Positions 43,768 to 53,954 of a DNA stretch of 64,000 nt are shown in pieces; position 1 is the stretch's first letter, and each line of letters begins with the position of its first letter. Under the pieces are notes generated by a model. It searched no databases, had not been told where the DNA came from, and was given only the letters and a program-made list of their open reading frames with translations. The stretch spans positions 1,190,903 to 1,254,902 of the forward strand of contig NZ_CP017634.1 in the NCBI RefSeq assembly GCF_002777255.1. Direction: 5' to 3'. The translations under genes and the position numbers were made by a program. The stretch comes from Candidatus Formimonas warabiya. Its GTDB lineage: Bacteria; Bacillota; Dehalobacteriia; Dehalobacteriales; Dehalobacteriaceae.

Positions 43768-45663
43768 TCATTCTTTCACGGAAGGAAACAGGGACAAATC
43801 CGTATGCGGTAAGAACAAGGCGGAAACGTATTCGTCCATAAAAGCATTGCCCAAGGATAGTTCCAGGTAAGTCATGCTGCGCCCCAAATCATCGGCAAAG
43901 CCAAAAGCTTCCCGTGATAATAAAGCGAGATGGGCCCCTTTTAAGGAACTGTTGCCGATAAAATCAAACTTGTCACGGGGAAGATCGGGCAAAAGGCCAA
44001 TACGGATGGAATCAGGAACATTCAAGTAATTCCCGAACCCGCCGGCAATCAAAATCCGGTCAATGGCCTCCACGGGAAGATCCGCCATCGTGAGCATAAT
44101 TCTTACCCCGGCAAAAATGGCTCCTTTGGCCCGGATCAAATTTTTAATATCACTTTCCGTGATCACAATATCCTGATCAATTCCGGATTCTTCCGCAAAA
44201 GCCAGAATAAACTCGGGCCCGTCATCGCCCTTTCTGATCCTGGGTGTATCCACATCCTGAATCTTACCGGAACGGTCAATAATACCCGCTACCCTTAATT
44301 TGGCCAGACAGTCAATTAACCCGGAACCGCAAATTCCCACGGGGGGCAAGTCTCCCACGGTTTGGAACTTGACTTTAAATGTTTTCCGGTTAATGTTCAC
44401 CCTTTCAATAGCCCCGGGCATAGCCCGCATGCCGTGGGTAATGCCGCCCCCTTCAAAGGCCGGTCCCGCCGAACAGGCACAGCACATCAACCAGTCCTTA
44501 TTTCCCAACACCATTTCCCCGTTGGTGCCAATGTCGATAAAAAGAGTAATTTCTTCTCTCTTATCCAATTCAGCCACCAGGGCGCCGGAGACAATGTCTC
44601 CTCCCACGTAGCTTGCCACGGAAGGAAAATTAAATACCAAACCCTGAGGATTAATTTTTAAACCAATTTCTTTGGCTTTGACCACCGGGTATTGAGCGGC
44701 TGCGGGAATATAAGGCTCCAGCCGGATATATTTGGGGTTAATGCCCAGAAACAGGTGGGTCATGGTAGTGTTCCCAGCCACAACGACCACCGGTATTTCT
44801 TCAATACTGACATGGTACTGGGCAAATATTTTATCCAGCAAATCATTCACCGTTTCAATGACAACCTGCTGTAGCTTTTCCAATCCATGGAACTCATCCG
44901 CATAGATAATGCGGGAAATCACATCATCCCCATAATCCGCCTGCCGGTTATATGTACCCTGTTTTGCCAAAACCGCGCCGGTAGCCAAATCAATCAAAGC
45001 CACAACAACGGTGGTCGTCCCTGCATCAACGGCAATCCCATAAGCCGGAAAGTCATCTTTACCCGGCGTGATCCGAACGATCTCTCCCCCGCCTTCGTAA
45101 AATGCCACAGTCACTGTAACCTTCCAATCGCCGGCCCGTAAAATATCCGGCAGTGTTTTCAACACATCATTGGAAATATTCAACCAGTTTGCAGGTACAT
45201 GTTTCTTTAATTCTGTGATCAACCGGGAATAATCACTGATATTTTCCGTCAAGTTGGGAGGGGATAGTTCAATATAAAACTTTTCCGCCAAAGGATTGAG
45301 GGGGTACTCTCCTAAAATGTCAAGTTTCCCTTCAGCCAAAACCCCTTCGCCATTTTCTTCCAACAGTACCTGATGCTCATGCAAGCGGAATTCCTCCGGG
45401 ATTTCCACTTGTACATCGCTTTCAATCACAGCGGTACAAGCCAAAATGAAACCCTCTTCCCTAAGCTGGGCGGGAATGTTTCCGTGACCGCCGGACACTT
45501 TTCCTTCCATCACTTTCACGGTACACTTTCCGCAGGTTCCTTTTCCTCCACAGGTGCTCTTTACATGAATCCCTGCCTGCCGTGCCGCTTCCAGCAAAGT
45601 GGTGCCGGCCTCCACCTCGATTTTTAAATGGTCCGGTAATAAAACCACAGAATATTTTTCCAT
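43768..45663 (-). CDS. acsV: Corrinoid activation ATPase (RACo-type, [2Fe-2S])
   Basis: 631 aa. The N-terminal ferredoxin-like domain has the [2Fe-2S] ligands C38, C44, C47 and C76 (CGGKGTCGKC, then ACTA). A linker and an ASKHA-fold domain follow, with the phosphate motif DAGTTTVVVALIDL. It reduces inactive Co(II) of the corrinoid Fe-S protein to Co(I), using ATP hydrolysis. It lies between acsC and the internal cooC. The ATG has AAGGTG upstream. Confidence 0.93.
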   Translation of the reverse strand: MEKYSVVLLPDHLKIEVEAGTTLLEAARQAGIHVKSTCGGKGTCGKCTVKVMEGKVSGGHGNIPAQLREEGFILACTAVIESDVQVEIPEEFRLHEHQVLLEENGEGVLAEGKLDILGEYPLNPLAEKFYIELSPPNLTENISDYSRLITELKKHVPANWLNISNDVLKTLPDILRAGDWKVTVTVAFYEGGGEIVRITPGKDDFPAYGIAVDAGTTTVVVALIDLATGAVLAKQGTYNRQADYGDDVISRIIYADEFHGLEKLQQVVIETVNDLLDKIFAQYHVSIEEIPVVVVAGNTTMTHLFLGINPKYIRLEPYIPAAAQYPVVKAKEIGLKINPQGLVFNFPSVASYVGGDIVSGALVAELDKREEITLFIDIGTNGEMVLGNKDWLMCCACSAGPAFEGGGITHGMRAMPGAIERVNINRKTFKVKFQTVGDLPPVGICGSGLIDCLAKLRVAGIIDRSGKIQDVDTPRIRKGDDGPEFILAFAEESGIDQDIVITESDIKNLIRAKGAIFAGVRIMLTMADLPVEAIDRILIAGGFGNYLNVPDSIRIGLLPDLPRDKFDFIGNSSLKGAHLALLSREAFGFADDLGRSMTYLELSLGNAFMDEYVSALFLPHTDLSLFPSVKE

Positions 45664-45673
45664 TTAGTTCACC

Positions 45674-47014
45674 TTATGAGAAATTAGCCCGGGCAAAGGG
45701 GGAAATACCGGCTGCTTCTCTCGGTCCCACCATCACGTTCCACCCGGAATCTTCCTTCAATTTCGCAGCAATGACGGCAACATAACCGGGGATGACCACA
45801 TTCCGGTGACTGACTTTCTGTTCAATACCAAGGCTCTTCATCACTTCCGCAATTTTGTCCCCGCCGAACTTACCGGCCGCCCAAGCCGTTAAAACAGATG
45901 TGCCGTCGGTATCAATGGGAATAATATAGGAAGGAATCTTACTGGCTTCTACTTCCCCTTCTACACTGTAGTAGGAAAGTGAGAAGTTGGTGGTAATATA
46001 GACGGGAGAATTCTCGTTTACCGCGCCCACTTCATAAATCTTGGATTCCACTTGAATCGGTTTCTGCGGGTCGGTATAGATATTTTGTCTCCAGGAGAGA
46101 ATCGGCATCACGAATTGTTTTTCCACGGTTTTCAACACGATCATGCTGGCATACTTAGAAATATAAACTTGGGCCTGCATAGCTTCGTCCATGGGGTCGG
46201 TTTCCGTGGTGAAAGCCATCACAGGATAGCCGAAAGGACGGAATTTCTTCTTAATGGTCATTCTTCTTAATTGGGTAAGGTCTGCTAAGACATCTACGGT
46301 CTTTCTGCTGCCAGGATCAAGAACCAGATCTTTATGACCCAGGGCAACAACTTTATTTACTACATCTTCCAATTCATCAAGGTTAGCGCCTTTCACGGCC
46401 AAAGGTGCTTCATATTTCTTTGCTAGAGCAGTCATGGCTTCGAAATTGTCGGTGGTGGCGGCATAAATCAAAGGTTTACGGGCAGTTACAGTTTCCAAAG
46501 CCTTCTCCATGGCCGCAGAATCATCGGACATGAGGACAAGGGCTAATTTACTCGCTTCAGCTACTTTTTTCACGGCACCGGCAAAGGTATCCGCATTACC
46601 GGAAGCATTTTTAATTGCTACCATATCAACGGTATAGTGCAGACCAACCCGGTCAAATTCTAAATCGTTAATCTGGGCAATTTTTTCCGTTAAGGCTGCC
46701 TCATCTAAAGTATCTTCTACTTCAAAGGCAATCCCGGTAGGATGATAGAAAGTTTTGTCATGACGGAACATGACAGTTTCGTCACCCAGTTCAACCACCT
46801 TGCTGTCCCCCGCACCAACCTTCACTAATTTAATGGGAGGAGCAGAAGCAGATCCTAATGCCTCTTTTGCTGCCTCAGTTACGTAAGGACAAGTTTCCAA
46901 TGTGGCTTTTCCTGCTGCTAATGCCATAGCAAATGCCAGACAGGTGGGAACTCCACATTCCCCACAGTTCTTTTTAGGAAGCTCTTTAAAAATCGCTAAA
47001 CCTGTTAAGCCCAT
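45674..47014 (-). CDS. acsC: Corrinoid iron-sulfur protein, large subunit
   Basis: 446 aa, identical in length to the Moorella protein. The N-terminal [4Fe-4S] domain has C17, C20, C25 and C42 (KNCGECGVPTC, then TCP). A TIM barrel and a C-terminal B12-binding domain (IDTDGTSVLTAWAAGKFGG) follow. The cobalt receives the methyl group from AcsE. The Fe-S cluster passes electrons for reactivation. ATG with AAAGGAG upstream. Confidence 0.95.
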   Translation of the reverse strand: MGLTGLAIFKELPKKNCGECGVPTCLAFAMALAAGKATLETCPYVTEAAKEALGSASAPPIKLVKVGAGDSKVVELGDETVMFRHDKTFYHPTGIAFEVEDTLDEAALTEKIAQINDLEFDRVGLHYTVDMVAIKNASGNADTFAGAVKKVAEASKLALVLMSDDSAAMEKALETVTARKPLIYAATTDNFEAMTALAKKYEAPLAVKGANLDELEDVVNKVVALGHKDLVLDPGSRKTVDVLADLTQLRRMTIKKKFRPFGYPVMAFTTETDPMDEAMQAQVYISKYASMIVLKTVEKQFVMPILSWRQNIYTDPQKPIQVESKIYEVGAVNENSPVYITTNFSLSYYSVEGEVEASKIPSYIIPIDTDGTSVLTAWAAGKFGGDKIAEVMKSLGIEQKVSHRNVVIPGYVAVIAAKLKEDSGWNVMVGPREAAGISPFARANFS

Positions 47015-47089
47015 TCAACACAACTCCTTTCTTTTTTCGTGAATTTATTAAATCCAGCGGGAGAAAATCTCCCGCCGGATTTGGCCAAA

Positions 47090-49267
47090 TTACAGCATGA
47101 AATCCATGGCTAATGCCGGATGGCCTTTCTCTTCCAGGAAGGGTAAAATATCCTCTACCGTGGTGCCCACGGTTTCGTCGGCGATCTTATCGATAAAATC
47201 TTCGCCTAAGCCTTCTTCCACACTTCTCCGGACGAAGTCCTCTCTCAAGAACTCTTTCAATTCTTTCGGCATCCAAACAATTCTGCCTAAGCCGCCGTCA
47301 GCAGGAATAAATTTCTTACTGATCAAATAACTGCGGCCAATACCCATAAAACCAGGCGTCTGCACGCCCCCGCCGCAGGAGCCGGCCAAGGTGGAGAAGG
47401 TCATGCCGCAGGGAGTCATCCCGGTATGCTCACGGGTCGTAATCATGATGCCGTTTGCTTCCGGTACAATAGCCATAATGGCTTCAAAGCAACCGCAGGA
47501 AGTCATGGGACGATCCATCATGGTGTATAGGTTAACTTCTTCCAGAGTCCGGTTGGATGCGGTATAGAAGTAATCGTTACAGCTCTGCCACATACCTTTC
47601 AATTCGTCAATCGCAGGACCTTTTATAATGGGCTGGTTAGGTCCTTTGGGGTTAATTTCATAGGACGCCTTCGCATCCAGCCAGCTGACGGCACCGCACA
47701 GACCAACCCGTTCCGGTGTTACGATACAGACGTGGTTAGGCGCAAATGACTGACAGAGCAGACAAGAATAGAAGGTATCTGTGGAATTGTCTGTCAGAGA
47801 GCGCATGCGGTCATCACGTTTGGTATACACTTGTCTGGCAATTTTATGCTTCTCTGCAACCAGTTCGGGATCGGTATAAATGGTGATCTGTACCCGGTCC
47901 ACAATGGCGGGGAATTCTGCCTTATACTTAGCAATCAGCAACTCTCCGTAGTGTTTAAACAAGAAGCCCTTTGCAGCTGCTTCTTTACTAATGCGCAGCC
48001 AGCACAAATCTCTCTGCGCCACGTGCCACAAGCCTTCCCCGTAGTTGACGAAGTAATGCACACGACGCTCCAGCACGCCTTCAAAGTCATCTTGCATCTT
48101 ACGTCCATAAATATCAATCACCAAACCGAAGGGTACCTTATCCCCTTCTTTCAGGCTGTCCAGTTCCGGCCCAATCACAGTGATTTTGCCGTCTTCAATT
48201 TCGTCCGGACCAACCATTCTCACCAATTCGAAGGCTTCGGTCTTGCCGCCGCCCATTTCCACATAGGTGTCCGCTTTACGAATGGTTTCTCCTTCAAAAG
48301 CAGGTCCGTGGTTGATGGGAATGTCAATCTCGATATTGGTCATTTTAATGCCCCGGATTTCCATGGCCATCTTTATTATTTTGTCGTAATCAGGCTCGGA
48401 AATATACCAATCCGGAATAATTTCATCTTCCGCGAGAGGCTGATCGGTGATCACCGGGAAACCTACATAAATACAGCCCATTTCAGCGGCGGTTTTCACT
48501 TCGTCTCTTTCACCCAGGTGCAGGACGAAAGCCATCACGCGCCGTCTTTGATAATCTCTCTGCTCATCGGTAAGTCCAGGCGTAATGCCCCCGAACATCA
48601 TACCGGCGCGCAGCGCATAGTTGGCTGCATGGACAACCTGGGTAAAGTTGCCCAGAGGATAAGCAATATAATCCAAGCCAAGTTTTACGTTTACTTCCAT
48701 CAGCTGTTCGATAATTTCATCACTCAGGAACAGCATCATCCCTTTACTCTGAAGGTCGGTGACAATTTTCTTAGCCAGTTCAGGCGTCTTGGCCCGGCCA
48801 ATGATCACGGCTTCACCGGGAATGGTCCAGTCTACCATCTTAATTCCGTATTTTCTTACGACCGGGTCCCCAATAAATCCGGTCCAGGGTTCTTGATAAG
48901 GATTTCCCTCAATATACCGCAGGGCTTCGATAATTTCCGCCGCATATACGGTAGCTTCCCCGGCCAATCTGGCATTTTCAAAGGTCAGCTCTTCCTTAAT
49001 CTGATCTCTCTTTTTGTTTAAGATCGCGGGCAGTTCACCCAGTTTGGTCACCGATTCTCCGCTTAAGCAGCGGATGACAGGAAGATAATAAGCGGTGTCG
49101 GGATATTGTACCGGTTTGTCCGGACCATACTTCTTCAGTGCTTGGGTTAAGAGAATTTCGGCATAACTGGTGGCAATCACAGCACCGTCATAGGTTTGTT
49201 TAAATAGTTTTTTCGGTTCCTTGCCTTCTGGAATTACACCGTCATAAATCTGATCAAAATTAGACAT
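47090..49267 (-). CDS. acsB: Acetyl-CoA synthase (CO-methylating), full length
   Basis: 725 aa from an ATG at 49267 with AAAGGAGG upstream. The N-terminal CODH-docking domain is present, as in Moorella (729 aa) and unlike the short archaeal form. Cluster A ligands lie in CLLCQSFAPNHVC and GLCGAV (C-x2-C-x8-C-x9-C), and the distal nickel CGC motif in TSCGCFEAIM. It joins CO made by AcsA, the methyl group from AcsCD and CoA into acetyl-CoA. Located right after acsA. Confidence 0.96.
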   Translation of the reverse strand: MSNFDQIYDGVIPEGKEPKKLFKQTYDGAVIATSYAEILLTQALKKYGPDKPVQYPDTAYYLPVIRCLSGESVTKLGELPAILNKKRDQIKEELTFENARLAGEATVYAAEIIEALRYIEGNPYQEPWTGFIGDPVVRKYGIKMVDWTIPGEAVIIGRAKTPELAKKIVTDLQSKGMMLFLSDEIIEQLMEVNVKLGLDYIAYPLGNFTQVVHAANYALRAGMMFGGITPGLTDEQRDYQRRRVMAFVLHLGERDEVKTAAEMGCIYVGFPVITDQPLAEDEIIPDWYISEPDYDKIIKMAMEIRGIKMTNIEIDIPINHGPAFEGETIRKADTYVEMGGGKTEAFELVRMVGPDEIEDGKITVIGPELDSLKEGDKVPFGLVIDIYGRKMQDDFEGVLERRVHYFVNYGEGLWHVAQRDLCWLRISKEAAAKGFLFKHYGELLIAKYKAEFPAIVDRVQITIYTDPELVAEKHKIARQVYTKRDDRMRSLTDNSTDTFYSCLLCQSFAPNHVCIVTPERVGLCGAVSWLDAKASYEINPKGPNQPIIKGPAIDELKGMWQSCNDYFYTASNRTLEEVNLYTMMDRPMTSCGCFEAIMAIVPEANGIMITTREHTGMTPCGMTFSTLAGSCGGGVQTPGFMGIGRSYLISKKFIPADGGLGRIVWMPKELKEFLREDFVRRSVEEGLGEDFIDKIADETVGTTVEDILPFLEEKGHPALAMDFML

Positions 49268-49303
49268 ACTCTTCCTCCTTTCAATCACTAGGTTGCCAAT
49301 TTA

Positions 49304-51331
49304 TTAATAGTTTTCGCAAAGCTTGGTTTCGTATCTTTCCGCCGTCTTCTTGTGAATACCAAGCTTCCAGGTACGATAATCAAGAGCGGCTGTTAATTTG
49401 GTTGCCGCAGCGACCGGATCGGTTTCAAAAATGAAGTAGCCGCCGTATACGTCACTGGCAATCTGCGTGGCAATGCCGTAAACAAGAGAGCTTCCTTCAA
49501 TGGGAGGCATGGTACCCACATGAGTCGGAATACCCATGGCAACAGCGCCGCCACCGATGGAAACGGCTTTTTCACTCATCGCTTCAGGAGCCGTAGCAAC
49601 AAAGGGAACCTTCGGAATATCCACGCCCATTTGCTCTGCCATCATGGTGCACAGGTCATGAGCACGGGAATTGTCTACACAAGATCCCATGTGGAACATC
49701 AAGGGCAGACCGTCCGCCAGTTTATCTTTGTTCGCATCAGCTAATTTCTTCAAGAAGCTCTTCAAACCTTCACCGGCATATTCTTCGACAGCCTCAGGAG
49801 CGAGCAGTCCAGCTTTGGCCAAAGCCTGAGCAGAGCATCCGGTACCTACTAAGAACACATTATTCTTCGCCAATTCCTTGGCAATCGTCAGGTGATTATT
49901 ATCATGAGGTGCTTCTAAGTTGTTGCACCCGGCAAACAGAGCTACACCGGCGATTTCACCCGCTTCAATGGCATCGGTCAATACTTTTATCGGAGTTTCC
50001 GGATTGAGGGCTGCAAACAATTCCAGCAGCGCTTCCAGACTGAATCCGGCAATGACCTTGTTTTTAATTTGGGGAATTTCGCAGGTTTTTCCTTTTCTCG
50101 TTTTGAAAGCTTCGATCGCCAACCGGATAATTCCTTTTGCGCTTTCAACGGCATGGTGCTCATCAAAGGCATAATGATAAGAACCGGGTATCTTAGAATT
50201 ATCCATGGTGGTCACAATCTTGGTATGGAAGCATTCGGATATTGCTCTCACACCTGGCATAATGCACTGTACGTCCACAACCATCACGTCGACAGCACCG
50301 GTCATGATGGCCAATTCTTGAGAGGCAAAGTTGGTGGCAATGGGCACGCCGGAACGCATCAGTACTTCATTTCCCGTACAGCAGATACCGGACAGCTGGA
50401 TACCGGCAGCGCCGGCAGCCTTGGCTTCTGCTTCCATTTCCTTGGCAACATTGACGACAGTTTGACTCAGCAGCGGGTTGTGCCCGTGCACCACGATATT
50501 TACTTTATCGGCTTTTAAAACACCTAAGTTGGCTTCCGTAATCACAGGTTTCGGGGTCCCAAACAGGACGTCCGATAGGTCGGTAGAAATGTGCATCCCT
50601 GTATAGTCCGCCAAGGAAGTCTTTAAACCGCCGAAAATAATGTTAACCGGGTCAGCGTCCACGCCAATATGGGTCTGGTGCATCATCGCCACAACGGCTC
50701 TGTCAATGGAGGTGGGAGCAATATTGCAATCTTCAAATTTTTTCTTTCTGCCTTCCGTAATATAGGACCACAGCCAGGTGCAGGGTTCATCGGTTTGACG
50801 TCCGAAGTCCTCTAAAGCTGCCTGGGAAACTTCGATCGCTAATTCGTTGGCTGTTTTGCCTTCCGTGCTGATGCCGACTCTTTCCGCGACTCTTTTTAAC
50901 TTCTCCACGTCGGTTACTTTGTAGTCAGCAATTTTACCTTCTGCAGCATGCAATAAGGCATGGGCAATGTGGCGACCATGGTCGGAGTGGGCAGAGGCGC
51001 CGCCCGCCATCATCCGGGCTACGTTACGGGATACAATGGTGTATCCGTGCGCACCGCAGATACCTTTGCTTCCCGGTCCTTCTTCGGATTTGATCCGGCA
51101 GGGTCCCTGGAAGCAAATACGACAGCAGATACCTTCATAACCGAAAGCACACTGAGGTTGTTGTGCCGCAAACCGGTCATAAGCAGAAAGCAAATTCTTT
51201 TCTTTGGCCTTTTCCAGCATTAATAAAGCTGCAGGATCCACTGAACGCATCACGTTTTTGGGATCCTTGATCCGTTCCTTTCTGGGTACGGATGGAGTTG
51301 ATTTGAGAGTTGTTTCTCTAAATCTTGGCAT
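49304..51331 (-). CDS. acsA: Carbon monoxide dehydrogenase catalytic subunit
   Basis: 675 aa, the length of the bifunctional CODH/ACS beta subunit. B- and D-cluster Cys lie in QCAFGYEGICCRICFQGPC in pieces near residues 55-78. The C-cluster region shows AGCNNLE, GTGCSAQALAKAGLL and HMGSCVDNSRA. It interconverts CO2 and CO at a Ni-Fe-S cluster, and sends CO through a tunnel to AcsB. The ATG has GAAGGAGG upstream. Partner acsB follows 36 bases later. Confidence 0.96.
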   Translation of the reverse strand: MPRFRETTLKSTPSVPRKERIKDPKNVMRSVDPAALLMLEKAKEKNLLSAYDRFAAQQPQCAFGYEGICCRICFQGPCRIKSEEGPGSKGICGAHGYTIVSRNVARMMAGGASAHSDHGRHIAHALLHAAEGKIADYKVTDVEKLKRVAERVGISTEGKTANELAIEVSQAALEDFGRQTDEPCTWLWSYITEGRKKKFEDCNIAPTSIDRAVVAMMHQTHIGVDADPVNIIFGGLKTSLADYTGMHISTDLSDVLFGTPKPVITEANLGVLKADKVNIVVHGHNPLLSQTVVNVAKEMEAEAKAAGAAGIQLSGICCTGNEVLMRSGVPIATNFASQELAIMTGAVDVMVVDVQCIMPGVRAISECFHTKIVTTMDNSKIPGSYHYAFDEHHAVESAKGIIRLAIEAFKTRKGKTCEIPQIKNKVIAGFSLEALLELFAALNPETPIKVLTDAIEAGEIAGVALFAGCNNLEAPHDNNHLTIAKELAKNNVFLVGTGCSAQALAKAGLLAPEAVEEYAGEGLKSFLKKLADANKDKLADGLPLMFHMGSCVDNSRAHDLCTMMAEQMGVDIPKVPFVATAPEAMSEKAVSIGGGAVAMGIPTHVGTMPPIEGSSLVYGIATQIASDVYGGYFIFETDPVAAATKLTAALDYRTWKLGIHKKTAERYETKLCENY

Positions 51332-51381
51332 ACATTAAACCTCCTTCACCTTGATGTACATAGATATTGATGGTGCGGAAA

Positions 51382-52146
51382 CTAAACCTGAACGTCTTTA
51401 ACTAAATTTTGAAAGATCTGGTCCATTTCTTCTTCAAATCCCGCGGATCCTTCAGTCGTCTCAATGCCCAGGGCGGCATCGAGCATGTGATCGTTGTAAC
51501 TTACACACCCAAGGATATCTGCGGCAGGCAGTTGTTTGAGCAAAAACTCCTTCTCCTCAGGACGGCGAATTTTATTGCCTACAAACTTGACACTTTTGAT
51601 CTCCAGTTCCCGTGCCAGGTTGCTTACCACTTTGGCAGTCTGCACACTCACTACGGTTGGTTCCGTGACTACCACAATAGCATCTACTCCCTTGGACGTT
51701 CCCCGGGTCAGATGTTCGATACCCGCACCCATATCCAACACGACCACATCATTCTTCTTTAACAGCAGGGAATTCATTAAAGAATTCAAAAAAGAATTCT
51801 CCCGGCAGTAACAGGAACTGCCTCCCTGTTTTACCGCACCCATCTTGAAAAACTTAATATTCCCCAGATTTATGGCGTATTCATCAAGCACATCGTCCAC
51901 ATCAGGATTTAATGAATAAAACGAACCGCCCCCTCCACTTTTCGCGGCAATTACGTCCCTCATATCCACAATAGGCTTCAGGTTTGCAATATCACTGTTC
52001 TCAATGCCTAAAACCGTGCCCAAGCTGAGGTCAGGATCGGCATCAACCGCATATACTTGATATCCTTCTTTGGCAAATCTTTTGGCAAAATAAGCGGAAA
52101 TGGTGGTTTTCCCCACTCCCCCCTTGCCAGAAACAGCAATCTTCAT
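51382..52146 (-). CDS. cooC: CooC-type CODH nickel-insertion ATPase
   Basis: 254 aa with GKGGVGKTT at the N-terminus and VDADPDLSLG. The GGSSCYCRE motif around residue 115 gives the CxC metal-binding site of CooC. It matures the CODH C-cluster with Ni and ATP. The first gene of the acs operon, immediately upstream of acsA. The ATG has ACGAGGTGAT upstream. Confidence 0.93.
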   Translation of the reverse strand: MKIAVSGKGGVGKTTISAYFAKRFAKEGYQVYAVDADPDLSLGTVLGIENSDIANLKPIVDMRDVIAAKSGGGGSFYSLNPDVDDVLDEYAINLGNIKFFKMGAVKQGGSSCYCRENSFLNSLMNSLLLKKNDVVVLDMGAGIEHLTRGTSKGVDAIVVVTEPTVVSVQTAKVVSNLARELEIKSVKFVGNKIRRPEEKEFLLKQLPAADILGCVSYNDHMLDAALGIETTEGSAGFEEEMDQIFQNLVKDVQV

Positions 52147-52250
52147 GATATCACCTCGTTTCTACGGCAACTAAGAACTATCTGTGTTTTGTTCGGCGTT
52201 TTGAACATGATTAGTACGTTGTTTTGGACGTCTGGTACGGTTCCATGAAC

Positions 52251-52279
52251 ATTGTTGCATACATGTTACGCCCTGTCAA
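52251..52279 (-). promoter_or_regulatory. Promoter of the acs operon
   Basis: Minus strand TTGACA, 17-base spacer, AACAAT. It gives a 5' UTR of about 100 nt before cooC. Perfect inverted repeats lie upstream. Confidence 0.7.
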
Positions 52280-52312
52280 TAAGAGTTGTTTTTTTCCAAG
52301 ATGACATTTTAC

Positions 52313-52353
52313 GACAGACTGTCTCACATGTAATTGTACGTGATAAGTTACAT
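52313..52353. promoter_or_regulatory. Inverted repeats upstream of the acs promoter
   Basis: GACAG-A-CTGTC at 52313-52323 (34 bases above the -35) and ATGTAA...TTACAT at 52328-52353. Either may be an activator or repressor site. The second is similar in spacing to CRP/FNR-type sites (TGTAA...TTACA) but the centre is too long. Confidence 0.35.
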
Positions 52354-52423
52354 TCTTCACAAGGTTAATTTATTGCTAAATGTTTATTTTGTTGTTCAGT
52401 ACAAAAAAAGGAACAGTCTATCG

Positions 52424-52657
52424 TCAAACCGGATTAAATGTCCAATAATTAGGATCCCCACCGTATTTTTGGATTATCCCTCCGCCCAAAGGGGGAAACA
52501 TCCGAATAGATGAAAAAGGATAAAATACTGTATATTGTATACTGCATGCAATAATACTTCTCTTATTGATATGGTCCAGCCCGCGTATAAACGATGTCCC
52601 CCATGTCTCTATCGTCCCGGCTGTCATTGCCGCCATCATACCCTTTTTTTCTAACAC
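52424..52657 (-). CDS. Possible 77-aa protein downstream of degV
   Basis: Start GTG at 52657 with AGAGG seven bases upstream, 32 bases after the degV stop, same strand. It reads MLEKKGMMAAMTAGTIE and ends PNYWTFNPV. I recognise no family, and composition alone does not prove coding. The 17-bp GntR-like motif lies inside it, which argues against a gene. Confidence 0.2.
   Translation of the reverse strand: MLEKKGMMAAMTAGTIETWGTSFIRGLDHINKRSIIACSIQYTVFYPFSSIRMFPPLGGGIIQKYGGDPNYWTFNPV
52535..52551. promoter_or_regulatory. 17-bp palindromic motif, second copy
   Basis: TTGTATACTGCATGCAA, matching the motif upstream of mmdB (20462-20478, inverted) in 15 of 17 positions. It lies 256 bases upstream of the acs promoter and 138 bases after degV. 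Confidence 0.4.
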
Positions 52658-52688
52658 AGCAAGGCCTCTAGTCTCCAGGCCGAATCCA

Positions 52689-53555
52689 CTAATTTACTTC
52701 ACTAATGGCAACCCCTACGCTCCCAGGGCCTACATGGCTTCCTACCACCGGCCCCACTTCAAATTGATCCGGCTTGATGCCGGGAAACCTCTGTTCCAAC
52801 AGAAAACCTAGGTTCTCTCCCTTTGCAGGATCGTCCACATGCAAAACACCCATCCTGATCCTGGGCACATGCATGTTTTGAATTTGTCCGGCTACTTCCT
52901 GCATTAACTGTTGAACAGCTTTTTCCCGCGTTCTTACCTTTGTTAATACGTCTATCACGCCATCCTTCACATATAAAATGGGTTTAATCTGCAAAATAGT
53001 GCCAAAAAGCGCCGCCGCGCCGCCAATCCGGCCGCCCCGGTACAAATAATCCAAGGAATCGACCAGAAAGAAAAGATGGGAATGATCCCGCATAAAATTG
53101 ATCCGGGCTAAAATGTCGTTTTTACTTTTTCCTTCTGCCGCCATTTTCCCGGCTTCTTCCACCATATAGCCTAATACCGCGACCGTGTACAAGGAATCCA
53201 CCACACAAATATCCTTATCTTCCAGCATGTCCGCAGCGGTATGGGCAGCCTGGGCCGTGCCGCTAAACCTTCCGGAAATATGAAGAGATATTACAGATGA
53301 GCCGTCGGCGGTAAGACGCCGATAGGTTTCCACGAAATCGCCCACCGCAGGTTGTGAGGTAGTGGGAAAGAGTTTAGAGTGACGCAGTCTCTCATAAAAA
53401 TCATGATACTTCCGCTCTTTACCTTCCGGAAAACTCCTTCCGTAAAAATTCACCGTCAAGGAAACTTCAGAAATATGGTAACGTTCCATTAAATCCTGCC
53501 CTAAATAAGCCGTACTATCTGTCACAATTTTTACCCCAATGACAACATCCCCCAT
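52689..53555 (-). CDS. DegV family fatty-acid-binding protein
   Basis: 288 aa. N-terminal domain starts VKIVTDSTAYL, followed by the TTSQPAVGDFVETY block and HISGRFSGTAQAA, whose Thr/Ser/Arg hold the fatty acid carboxylate. The C-terminal half has the GGRIGGAAALFG loop. DegV/FakB proteins present fatty acids to the kinase FakA for phospholipid synthesis. No fakA is adjacent. The ATG at 53555 has no strong ribosome site. Confidence 0.88.
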   Translation of the reverse strand: MGDVVIGVKIVTDSTAYLGQDLMERYHISEVSLTVNFYGRSFPEGKERKYHDFYERLRHSKLFPTTSQPAVGDFVETYRRLTADGSSVISLHISGRFSGTAQAAHTAADMLEDKDICVVDSLYTVAVLGYMVEEAGKMAAEGKSKNDILARINFMRDHSHLFFLVDSLDYLYRGGRIGGAAALFGTILQIKPILYVKDGVIDVLTKVRTREKAVQQLMQEVAGQIQNMHVPRIRMGVLHVDDPAKGENLGFLLEQRFPGIKPDQFEVGPVVGSHVGPGSVGVAISEVN

Positions 53556-53822
53556 ATCTCTACAAAATCTTCCTTAAACTCCTTTCCTAATGATATACAG
53601 GTCCCTATGTAAAGTCAATAAATAATAGCATCCTGAAAAGCCCCGTTAATCTTGCGCTTTTTTTCTATTTTACCGGCCGGAGTGAAGGCCGGAAAGCAAT
53701 CTCCGGCCAAAGGAAATAAATCCGCCCTATTTGGTGCTTCCAGCTGTTAAAGGGTTTTCATGAATAGGAAAGCGTCGAATTGACCATTCTATTCTTAAGG
53801 TAAATTATTAAAGAATTAGTTA

Positions 53823-53851
53823 TTGACTTCTTTCCTGTTATTCAGTATAAT
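53823..53851 (+). promoter_or_regulatory. Promoter of the tRNA-Pro/tRNA-Gln unit
   Basis: TTGACT, 17-base spacer, TATAAT. It ends 14 bases before the tRNA-Pro 5' end. The 267 bases before it (53556-53822) hold only two GC-rich hairpins. Confidence 0.85.
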
Positions 53852-53865
53852 AAGTTTTGCTTATC

Positions 53866-53942
53866 CGGGACGTAGCGCAGCTTGGTAGCGCACCTGATTT
53901 GGGATCAGGTGGTCGCAGGTTCAAATCCTGTCGTCCCGACCA
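53866..53942 (+). tRNA. tRNA-Pro (anticodon TGG)
   Basis: 77 nt with encoded CCA. Acceptor CGGGACG pairs with CGTCCCG. The anticodon loop TTTGGGA reads TGG. T loop GGTTCAAATCC. Confidence 0.95.
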
Positions 53943-53954
53943 CTATTCATACAT

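Noticed and set aside
47831..49021. Long plus-strand frame of 396 codons
   Set aside because: It is an antisense shadow of acsB, which has all its metal-ligand motifs in the opposite strand.
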